Of a stretch of DNA of 64,000 nucleotides, positions 1 to 9,850 are shown piece after piece; position 1 is the first letter of the stretch; each line of letters opens with the position of its first letter. The notes beneath the pieces are model-generated. The model had not been told where the DNA came from. It searched no databases and was given only the letters and a program-made list of their open reading frames with translations. The position numbers and the translations under genes were made by a program. This DNA comes from Cylindrodendrum hubeiense (taxonomy: Eukaryota; Ascomycota; Sordariomycetes; Hypocreales; Nectriaceae), in contig JAANBB010000123.1 of assembly GCA_014621425.1 (NCBI GenBank), positions 31,243-95,242 on the forward strand, given 5' to 3'.

Positions 1-513
1 GGGAGCTTGGGGATTGGATCTGAGCCTCAAGCTCCGCGGGACTAGGTTGGGGTGAGGGGTTGATACGAGGTATCGACATGGGCTCTTATTATGCGAGTCC
101 ACGGCGTCAAAGCTGAAGTAATGAACATCCGATTATGATGTTGCTTCTCATTGTAGCACGAACATGTAGTGCCAAGTCTGAATCCAAGTATATCCTATTC
201 CGGCATTGTTTCTCATACTAGAACAAGTGTGACGTGGTGTGATGCGAATTGCACACACTTTAGGTACGACGTGTATTTCTCCTGATGTGCTGAGCACGCA
301 AGACATTAATAGAGGAAAATTTGCATGTACAAGTTGCGTGGGAAGAAATAAACAGTATTGTCAGACTTCGAGATCGAGTCTGCAGTAAGAGATGCACCAT
401 TCTGACATACTTTGATATTCAATCTAGAACTAGCCGGCTATGACAAGTCTGGAGTATAGGAGATGCTATTTTGACATTCTTTCTGAACTTGAATACACGA
501 CAAACCGCTTCGC
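1..513. other. Intergenic, moderately AT-rich
   Basis: This stretch lies downstream of the monooxygenase gene that ends at 514. No open frame with recognisable protein content is seen on either strand. It probably holds the 3' untranslated region of that gene plus spacer. Confidence 0.5.
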
Positions 514-2935
514 CTACTCAATCCGCTTACACGCCGCCACATTGGGAACGCCGTTACCTTCCACCACCTTGGCACTAACAACCGAGTAGATGGGGATCTG
601 CGCCAAACCCGCCGCAACATGGTGGAGAGTTGGGAGCGACTCCCAATCCTGGGCATCCAGCTTGACCGAGGCGTTCTTGGATCGCCGCACCTTGTTGACC
701 GTGGATGGTACATCCTTGGACTCCTCGGCATGTGGCACCACTGTGGCATACTCGCAGTCTGCCTTTCCGGGCTCTCCAACTGCCGGGATGTATCGGTATG
801 CCAGGATGCCATAGTCGGCCTCGCCACCAATGATGCCGCCCTCGCTCTCGGGGGCATCCTCAGTCAGGTCCTCAAGCGTCATCTCGGCGAAAGTAGCACC
901 TCTCCACGACGCCTTCATCCGGTATGAGTTAGATCGGGGGTGAATCTCAATATCGCAGAAGAGTTTAGGCATAGCCAGCTCCTCACGACCCGAGACGATG
1001 GGGTCACACAGACTCTCCATCAAGACGGGGAGGAATGTACCATCAACCGTTGATCCGTCCTTCTTTGTGTATTGTACGCCATGGATATACAGACCAAAGT
1101 GGTTGTAACCCTGACCGCCCAGCCATGACATCTTATCGAGGGTAGTCGCAGAGAAGCTCGCCTCGCAGATGGTGGAGGGAGACTTGAACTTGAACTGTGC
1201 CGTAGGGAAGAGCGTCTCGAGATATGTCCTTGACGTCTTGAACTTGACGGACGCGGTTCTAAAGGTTCGCTGGGCCGCGCCTGGCTGGCGGCGACCAAGG
1301 TGGTCTTGGCGAGGGCCGGGGAATGGTCCAAAGGAGATGGGCATTCTCCAGTACAGGTCCTGCTTCTTCTCCCAGAGCCACCTCTTGAAGATGTTTCCTG
1401 CGTTATCATACTCGTCGTGGCCGAAGTTGTAGTTGGTGTAGCTCATCACTAAAAGGGTTGGTCAGCGTCCTGGCCTGGAGATGGATATGTGAAGCACCTA
1501 CTGTCAATCTGGGGCTTGCCGTCGATCCAGTCCTTACCCGCCTGGCGAGAATAGTTCTGAATCATATGAGCTCGCTCATATCTGATCTTCTCGTACAGCT
1601 TGAGTCGCTCGGGCACGTCCTCGGGCGAAGTACCCTTGGGCAGCACAACCGACAAAGCAGCGGCATCCTCCATGGCCTGACCGGCACCTTGTCCCTGGTC
1701 TGCATCTCGAGTTAGCGTAGAAATTTGGTGGGCAAAGCGAGCACCTACGAGGGGTGAAAGGGTGCGCTGCGTCTCCCAGCAGGGCAAGCTTGTTGTTTAC
1801 CCAGGTGGGCAGATTCTCCATGTCTAGCAGCTGCCAGACCTTGAGCTCCTCGGGGGCCACCTTTTGGATGAGCTTGAGGAGGGCAGGCTCAAAGTCCTGA
1901 TATACCTTCAGGATTTGCTCAAGCGAGCCAGTCTTGCTCCATTCTATTCCCTTGTCAGTTATAGTTTCGACTCCTCCGGAGGGGCTTTCTAACCATCGCT
2001 CGCAGTGGCGTGCGACTCGGTGTCGGGGTGGATGCAGACAAAGTTGAGCATCTCGTTATGATTGCAAGGGTAAATGACAACCCGTCTATCGTCTCCGTAC
2101 CACATAGATAGGCAGTTGTCGGTCTCGACGAGGGGCTTGGTTTCGGGGTCCTCCAAAGCGACGCTCTTGGGGATCAGGAAGCGGAAGGCGGCCTTGCCTG
2201 AGCCGAAGAGCTTCGACTCCACGCCGGTAACGAACTTTCGACTCCGAGACTAGATATTGTATGAGCACAGGCCCTCGGCCGTTGACTTGTATGAGGATGG
2301 GGATGCTGCTTACATAGATGCCATCGGCGCCCAGGATGAGATCAGCCTCCACCACGGTGCCATCGGCCAATGTGATGGTTCCCTTGGCCGGGTCAACGTC
2401 CTCGACTCTGCTGGCCGTCTTCAAGACAGCAGCCTTGCCAGGTCCCTCGGCCTCGATAGCAGCCTTCTTCAGGGCGTCGTGCAGGCCAACTCGGTGGACG
2501 AGCTGCCAGGGGTGCTGCCACTGCTGGTTCGGGCCGGCAAGGTCCATGTGCTTGATGACAGCGCCGGTGTGCTGGAATTCTTTGTAGTGGCTCATGAGGT
2601 TGGCGCCGAAGGTCTCGGGAATGAGACCCCATCGTCGAAGCAGGCCGTTGGCATTGGGGGCCATGTGGACGGCCGCGCCGACTTCGCTAGCTAGTCGAGA
2701 TTGCTCAAATAGCTAATTCTGTGTTAGAGAAGATGCCAAATAATGGGCAGTAGGTAGAACACGAGGTTGGGCGTACAGTAATGTCATGGCCCTCGCGCCA
2801 AAGGCCAATGGCGGCGCTGAGTCCGCCAATGCCCGCACCAATAATGGCAATCTTCAAGGGATGCGGGTGGTCTTGCACCAGCGGGTTCCTGGGCACGCTG
2901 GCCGCGGTGTCGTGGTGTCCATTGAGCGTCGCCAT
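514..2935 (-). CDS. FAD-dependent monooxygenase fused to acetoacetate decarboxylase-like domain
   Basis: Six exons read on the minus strand: 2935-2777, 2712-2314, 2249-1994, 1943-1749, 1699-1502 and 1448-514. They give 713 residues in one phase. The N-terminal ~400 residues are a salicylate-hydroxylase-like flavoprotein monooxygenase: dinucleotide fold IGAGIGGLSAA near residue 32, DG motif LGADGIYS near residue 185, and GD motif GDAAHPF followed by PHQGQGAGQAMEDA. The C-terminal ~300 residues, mostly in one exon, resemble the acetoacetate decarboxylase family, with a stretch reading SGREELAMPKLFCDI. Members of the first family hydroxylate aromatic or polyketide substrates with NAD(P)H and O2; the second domain could decarboxylate or rearrange the product. 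The substrate is unknown. It is transcribed away from the SDR gene at 4259, which suggests shared control. The start is the ATG just before the FAD fold. Splice sites are inferred but every phase closes. Confidence 0.88.
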
Positions 2936-4258
2936 GGCTCGAATGTTCCTGTGTTGTCAAGTACGAGGCTGGTATGTGAGGACCGGCGGGAGGGCGAGTA
3001 AGGTGATGAGGTCGGGAATAAGAAGAAGAGGGAGCAGAAGCAAATTGTCAGGACACCCAATGGCAGGATTGTGCTTTCTATATTACCACACAACCGGCCA
3101 GGCTAGCTCGACCAGAAGCCATCAGGACCAAGCCCTGTTTAAAAGGCATGGGCCTGGATGCGAGCGGCCGGGTCCCGGACTCCATCCTCAGACCACACAT
3201 ACATGGCTCGAATAACAACCGAGGCTTCACCAGGAGCGGGCGTCGGAAGCCGGGGAGGGAGAGACGGCAAGCTGCAACTCTCCGCCATCCAACTCCAGGG
3301 GTTTACGCAGGCATCACGGACCCGTCGAGATCCCATCCGGCACGCTTGATAGGTTCCTCCACGTCCCGGCGGCGTTGTCATGTCGCACACGCCGGCAAGT
3401 GGGGCGCCACTGGTGCGAATCACGGGACGGACTATCTGGAGGAGGGAGGCAGAATGGGGGAGTCTGGGGTATCACCGTTCACCAACATGTCTCAGCAGAG
3501 GCCGTGGCAGACGCATCTCGGCCAAATATGGCATTGATGTTCGTGGCAGCCACAAGCAGTTGAAGCAAAAGTGCATTGTATCAACGCATCACCACGCATT
3601 TCCGTCTTTACCCGGAGCCTCCCTCTTACCTGGCCCAGCACCAGTCACAGCCGTTGAGGAACACTGCATTCACTACATGTGGGAGCTCCGACTTCCACGT
3701 TCCCCAGAATAATCCCCCGTACTCCGCAAAATGGGACCAGCTCCTCGTAGTCGCGCAGATCTAACCCCACAAAATCGGCAACATGGCCGCAGCTAGCAAC
3801 CGCACCCCGTCATCGGGACGGAAAGCCATGGCTGCACTCTCGGCTAGGTGGGGGACATCCCGAGCACTGCCTTAATGCCTCGTCAACCTGTCTCCCCTCC
3901 CCGCCCCATCACGTCGGCCCCATGTAACCCAGTGCGACCCTTGTCCTCGTGAGGGGTTGAGATGAGATGAGGGAAGCCTTAAACATCGCTCTGTGGGCCA
4001 TATCAATTGCCATGATATCTGCTCGTCCCCGCTAACTAAAACCCCCCCCACATGTCCCCGCATCCCCGAGCCCGGTCCGTCTCCGGCCGAGTTTGTCCCA
4101 CCACTATCTCACTCGGGGCGCCAACTTGGTGTCGATAGGGGAGGGAACAACATCCCCCTTCCTCCCTTCCTGAGTCGTTGCGAAGGAAAGAAGGAAAGAA
4201 AAGAAAGAACGAGAAAGAAACACACCATCTGCAACAAACGAGAACTACCACGTCCCTC
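2936..4258. promoter_or_regulatory. Divergent intergenic region between the FAD-ADC gene and the SDR gene
   Basis: About 1.3 kb separates the two divergent starts. It holds no convincing gene; the overlapping small frames on both strands lack family signatures. Purine-rich tracts (GAAAG repeats at about 4182-4220) lie just upstream of the SDR start and are typical of fungal 5' untranslated regions. It is likely to contain promoters for both genes. Confidence 0.45.
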
Positions 4259-5149
4259 ATGGCTGCATCTCGTCCCCTCGTCGCCCTTATCACCGGCGGC
4301 ACTGCTGGTCTCGGTGCTGCCACAGCCCGCTTGTTCGCCCAAGATGGCATGCGCGTCGTTGTCAACTACCACTCCAACGCCGATCGTGCCTCGGCCTTCG
4401 TCAAAGAGCTGCACTCGATATCGCCGCTGCCCCACGACGACAACAACTTCCTCGCCTTTCGCGGAGACCTGGCCGTCCGGGACGACCTAATCACGCTGGT
4501 GCGCGATGTTGTGGGGGCCATGGGACAGCTCGACGTCGTCTTCTCCAACGGCGGTTGGACGCAGCTCCGCAATATCATGGACCTGGATGACAATGTGGTC
4601 GAGGAAGATTGGGATCGGTGCTTCAACATGAATGTCAAGTCGCACCTCTTTCTCATGCATGCTGCCAAGGAGCATCTCGATAAGACCGAGGGCGCTTTCA
4701 TCACCACGGCTTCGTTTGCCGGCGTCAAAGTCAGCGGGAGCTCGCTCGTAGGTTTCCATTATGCCGATATCATGTTGGTTGCGCCCCAGCGCACTCCTCT
4801 AAACTAACGCCCTCAGGCATACGCTGTCACCAAGGCAGCACAAATTCATCTGGTCAAAGGTCTTGCTCTCGCCGCAAGTCCCAAGATCAGAGTCAACAGC
4901 GTCTCCCCCGGACTAATGCTAACGGTATGTGTAGCTTTCGCAGGCTATAGTCGCATCAAGAAAGCGTGCTGACGAGAATAGGACTGGGGCCTGAGCTTCC
5001 CACCGGAAAAGCAGGAAGAGATGCGAAGCAGGACCAAGCTTGGGCGTCTCGTCACGGTCGACGACGTGGCTCAGCAGGTTCTTTGCTTTGCGAAATCAAG
5101 AGGTGTGACGGGTGTCAATGCTGTGTTGGATGCCGGCATGGCACTCTGA
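4259..5149 (+). CDS. Short-chain dehydrogenase/reductase (SDR)
   Basis: Three exons (4259-4747, 4817-4924, 4982-5149) encode 254 residues, the usual length of a classical SDR. The cofactor motif ITGGTAGLGAA is at residues 10-20, an NGG motif marks the end of strand beta-4, the catalytic serine lies in TTASFAG, and the catalytic YxxxK is AYAVTKAA at the start of exon 2. The PG motif reads VNSVSPGL. The enzyme is expected to oxidise or reduce a hydroxyl/keto group with NAD(P)(H). An in-frame ATG-bounded extension upstream (from 4178) is basic and low in complexity, so the ATG at 4259, followed directly by the Rossmann fold, is preferred. It sits head-to-head with the FAD-ADC gene and tail-to-tail, 142 bases away, with an MFS transporter, so it may act in the same pathway. 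The substrate cannot be told. Confidence 0.9.
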
Positions 5150-5291
5150 TCGCGACACATCACCAAACAGGTCCAGTATTGACTAAACGAACCAAAATTT
5201 TAGACTTTGATTATAGAGGGTATATCAATATCAAGGCATGCCCAACCGGGGAAACACAATCCGCCTGCCATCCAAATCATTACAATTATTA

Positions 5292-7098
5292 TCACTCCCC
5301 GACTTCCCGATCATCGTCCCAATGGATGTACGAAATGACCGGCCAATGCCAAGTGACATGTCTAATCTTCTTGCCCCAGAGGTAAAATGGAACCCACATC
5401 ACCAGCACCGACGCCGCGATGCCGGCCATAGCTCCAAATGCGTCTTGGTAACCGGACATGTTGATCCACGGATTCGTGTAGAATGACAAGAGGAACCCGA
5501 ACATGGCTAGCCTGCGTGTTAGCTCCGGCAACGACATGGATAAAGGACAGCGACTTACATTTGAAGCCCAGGACTGCCAAACTGACTTCGCCGGCTACAG
5601 GGCGATAAGCGTCAATGACGTAGACGAGGCTGACGCTTGCGGCTTGCGTGATGGAGAAGTTCACTATGCCGGGTTAGACGTGCGTCTTGGAGCAGATAAA
5701 GGTGGCTTACAGAGACCAAGTCCGATCGTTGGCATGATCCAATGCAGTTTATGCTGGATCCCCACACCATACATCACCAACGCCAGAGGCGTGGTAATCA
5801 TTGAAAGTGCTATAACAGGCAGTCGCATCTCAGGCTCTCTGATTCCCCCATTGCGTTGGGTGAGATGGTCGGCTACCTTGTCTCCGAAGTGGCCGCCTGC
5901 CGGGATACCCAGCAGAGACCCGATGACAGCTGACACAAAGCAGAGACCAGCCTGGTAGGGTTCAAACTCATAGGCTGCGTCGAAAGCTGCATTGATATTA
6001 GATGACACGGCGACCAAAAAGCCAATGGTGACTGCCTGGACGAGGGCTGCCCAGAGCACAGGGGGAAGCAAGATCAAAACGAACGGCCGGAGGAACATTT
6101 TGAACACGCCTTCACTGGTCAACGACCCGTTCCAGAGTGACAGTGTCTTCCAGGAACTGTTCTTGGGAGGAATGTCAGATGATTGGCCAAGTTCCTCATT
6201 GTACGACCTCGAGTAATCCTTCTCGTCCTGCAAGTTGACTGTGGTGGTGGAGCCCTCGCTTTCATCTGGTAAGCGGCGGTATGAAGTTTCTGGAAAGGTA
6301 AAGAAGACGAGGACGAGAACGAGACCGATGAGGCCGGATGAGACCTGATAGATGGTTCGCCACTCATGATGGATGGTGATAAGCCCGGAGATGATCATGC
6401 CCAGGGCGACGCCGACCGAGAGCGCGCAGTTGTAGAATGACATGACAGCTCCTCTCTCGTGCAAAAAGAAGACATCAGCAATGGTTATAGGGGCGATAGT
6501 CTCAGCGGCGCCGGCGCCGAAGCCCATGAGAATTCGACCTGCGAGAAACCCAGCATATGACTTTTCGAAAATGAGCCACAAGGTCGCCCCAAAATATACG
6601 ATGTAGCTGGCAAGGTAGACGGGACGCCTTCCGTACTTGTTCGCCATCGGAACCCAGAAAAAGCAGCCAACACCCTGAAGAAGACTGACTGTGGTGAAGA
6701 AGTAGGCCACCTTGGGTATGGCTGAGGTTGCCAGGGTGCCATCCTCGGCCGCGCCGGGAAAGAAGCTGAGTGCTGTGGCGACAAGGGCAATCGACGGTCC
6801 GCCAGCTAGGAAGTTGGACATGGTCATTGCTAGGCAAACGAGCCCGGCAGTGTAGTATTTACGCCATTGTGGCCTGGCGATGGCGGTTAGCTCCACACTG
6901 TCAAGTCAGGGTTGGCGAGAGACTTTACCAGTTCAAGGGATCATTGGGATCTCGAGAGGGCGTCGGGATGAGAATCAGGGCATTGGTGTCTTGATGGCGA
7001 AGCCGCACGTTTCCCAGTGTGTGCTTTCGGCACTTCACAGCTGTCCCATCGACGGCAATGGCGCGGGAAGACGTGACGGGGGTCTCGATAGTGGACAT
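5292..7098 (-). CDS. MFS transporter, 12-TM drug:H+ antiporter-like
   Basis: Four exons on the minus strand (7098-6929, 6873-5711, 5663-5559, 5506-5292) give 550 residues. The N-terminal tail ends with DPNDPLNWPQWRKYY, the usual entry of fungal DHA1-type carriers, followed by hydrophobic helices. The signature loop between TM2 and TM3 is seen as NKYGRRPVYL and the TM4 region as GRILMGFGAGAAETIAP. A charged central loop (about residues 260-310) separates the two six-helix bundles. The first intron was placed so that Trp is rebuilt across the junction (55 bases, with a GCTAAC branch site near its end); the nearer AG would give a 31-base intron. It is probably a plasma-membrane exporter or permease. 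Convergent with the SDR gene, it may move the substrate or product of the neighbouring enzymes. Confidence 0.88.
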
Positions 7099-9850
7099 GG
7101 TGATGTGCGATACCCTGGGAGCCGTGAAAGGCTCTAGTGTGTTTGGCAAGAGTGGGAACAGTCCATGGACGACAAAACGGGTCTTCGTCGCGGTAAACGC
7201 AACAGGAGGAGCGACAATGAACAAGAATTGGATGACTAGGGCTTCATTTTCAACGATGGAGGTTGGAAGCAGGAGGGATATGGCCTAGCCAAAGCGACGC
7301 GACACTAGCCCCTCCCGAGGCGCTTCGCCGGGAACCTTCGTCACAACGAATCAAGCACTTGCCGTTGTGAGACGGAGTTGGAGGGGAGACCGAGACAGAC
7401 AGGGATGTGCGCGTGGCGGAGGTGACACTGCACATGTGGCATTCGCCGCTGATGGGCGAGGGGGGATGAAGGGGAGGAGAAGGGGAGGAGAAGGGGGAGA
7501 AGGGGAGATGGCTGATGACGATGGCGATGTCTCAGGCACAAGGCTTGGCGTTTAAGACGGGTGAATATGGGTGTGGATGCGGATGAGACGGGAGGGGACC
7601 GAAGCAACGGGCCTGATTGATGCCCCGAGCCCGGAATACAGATCCCCAGCTACTCCGTAAAGGAACTGATGGGAAATCGAGAGATGGCCGTTTGGCCAAG
7701 TATGCCTGTTTGACGGGGCATTTTTATGCTGATCTACCAACTACTCCGTGCTACTCCGTACTATGTCTGGGGGATTAGCGTGCTGGGGGCGAGGGTTGCT
7801 GCCGCTGGGGCTCGATTCAGGCTAGCACGTACATCTCTGGTGCATTTGGCGTCAAGCCAGTCATCCGCCAAGAGCCTTGACTAACGAACTAGGGCGGATC
7901 ACTGGGAGGGGTTTGAGCCACGATGTGAAAGCGGGCAGATGTCTTTGGTTTGTCATTTTTTTCCCTTCTTTTTTCAGCAGTGGGTGATCGAGATCCTCGT
8001 GGGCGGGCCTCCTTGTGAGTGGAGAATCGAGGATTGATCTGGATTGATCTGGGCAGATACCTGTGAAGATGGTACATGTAAATCCTGTCCTGGAGAGGCG
8101 GGAGCTCCCGAAGGATGGCTGGCGGCATGACAGAGGCCAAAACAGGACCAAGCCGGGGGGGGGGGAAGGACAAAACAAGGACCAAAGGGGAGCCGCATAC
8201 AGGGCCTACATAGTAGACGTCCCAAGACTCTGGTCCCAGGAGTGTGGTTCCACGAGCGTGATCCCAGAGATCAGACATGCGCAAGGAGAGATTCTCAGCA
8301 GATGCTGGGTACTGAGGGTCCAGGTTGGGTCAGTCTAAGCCTAGGGGTCTAGGTCGAGATCGGCCGGTGTGGAATGGAGTGGCGCTTGTCCGCAGTGCAG
8401 GACTGACGAGTTAAGCTTACCGGGGATCCATCCTGTGTATGGAATCCCATGATGGGAGGGGGTCGATGCCGTTTGCGACTTATGATGCTTCCTAACTGGA
8501 CAGCCGGGCCATTGTGGGAAAAGAACATGGCAAAGCCAACCTCGTGTTGGCTCACAACTAGGTAGGCAAATACGTTGGCGAACACACACCGATGCAAATG
8601 AAAGCACAGCATTTCCGCGGATACATACCAACACGCACGCATCAGCACGCTCGCCGTCCCTTGGGCTGACGGTGCAGTCGATGGGGACGTAGGGCGTCCG
8701 AACCTGGTAAATTACTGCTCAAGGCCTCGCTGTGGAGGGCTGTCCCATTGGCCATTCTACGTAGCGCACCCAGGGTTACACAGGGAATGCCGGGGCCCCT
8801 AGGCCCTCTAGGCCCTCTTGTGCTAAAGAAGGTTAAAAGGCTGACGACGACAGCGGACGTTTGATGGTGACGCATCTTCCAGGCGGGACGCCAAGCCGGG
8901 ACATGCCAGCCAGCGAACCGGCCTGCGAACCGACCTGCGCGACAAATGACTAGCAATGACGGGACTGGCCCTTGACGGGTCTGTCTGGCTGGTCCTTGAT
9001 GGGTCTGGCTGGTCCTTGACGGGCCTGGCTCTAGACGAGGACACCCATACGAATACTCGGCCTCGTGGTTTTCGCATTCACATTCACATTCACGGCCTCG
9101 CTGCCGCGTCCAAAGAGAGAACTACATGCGTACCTGATTGCGCACTCCCATTTGCCCACCGCCCCCGTGCATTGCATCGCAGCACGCGTCCTGCAAACGG
9201 GTGTTCTAGGCCTTCCCCATCAACACACCAGATACCGCAGACCAACCATCGAAGCGCCCGCACCCCATCCAAGAAGCAAGGTTGGTGCGATCCAGCAACG
9301 GCGCTCCAAGTACAGCGACTACGTGTGTACTACACAGTACGTAGTACCTAGTCCTACCTCCAGAGCGCGGCCGCACGTGCGCCAACGCCACCGGGAATTG
9401 CTACCGAGTGTCGCCGTCGTGAGCCTGCATCGCTTGGGCATTGCGAGGCTCCCTCGGCGACGTTATTCGGCCTGACATCACTTTTTGCTCCGGGCCACTC
9501 CTGGCGGTTTTCTAGTTGCCTCACTGGAGGGGAGCCTCTCCTATGGCCGCCCCCAGTCTAGCCCGTTCCACCTCCAACTTCTCCAACACACGTCCCTCCT
9601 CCCACACAACTCATACCGACACACACGCCGCACTCGCCGCACACACTCCGGCTTCTCACAGTCTTTACTAAATTGGCCATCCCACGACCCTCGTCTCCTC
9701 CTGCACTTGCGCGGCCTCTCTTTTCCCTCACTTACATTGTACACTCAAGCTCTCTCCTGGCCCCCTCCTGGCCCCCTCTCTCGTGCGTCACGGCTCGCTC
9801 AAACCCGCCCCAGTTGCCATTGACGGTTGGCGGGTCCGTTACCCCATCGC
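7099..9850. other. 2.75-kb intergenic region
   Basis: No supported gene is seen. The region has an unbroken G run (11 G at 8155-8165), two exact copies of the word TACTCCGTA (7651-7659 and 7752-7760) plus one near copy at 7742-7750, and a repeat block at 8956-9030. The part from about 9480 is pyrimidine-rich and probably contains the promoter and 5' untranslated region of the transcription factor starting at 9851. Confidence 0.5.
8956..9030. repeat. Imperfect ~20-bp tandem repeat
   Basis: Units of the form GGTCTGGCTGGTCCTTGATG, some truncated, recur about three to four times. The same core TTGACGGGCC also forms a tandem block at 55055-55090. Confidence 0.6.

Noticed and set aside
4178..4258. 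N-terminal extension of the SDR from an upstream ATG
   Set aside because: It is a run of Lys, Arg, Glu and Thr from a purine-rich leader and is not part of the SDR fold, which starts right after the ATG at 4259.
6898..6928. 31-base first intron of the MFS gene
   Set aside because: A better acceptor 24 bases on gives a 55-base intron, a proper branch site and the family string NWPQWRKYY.
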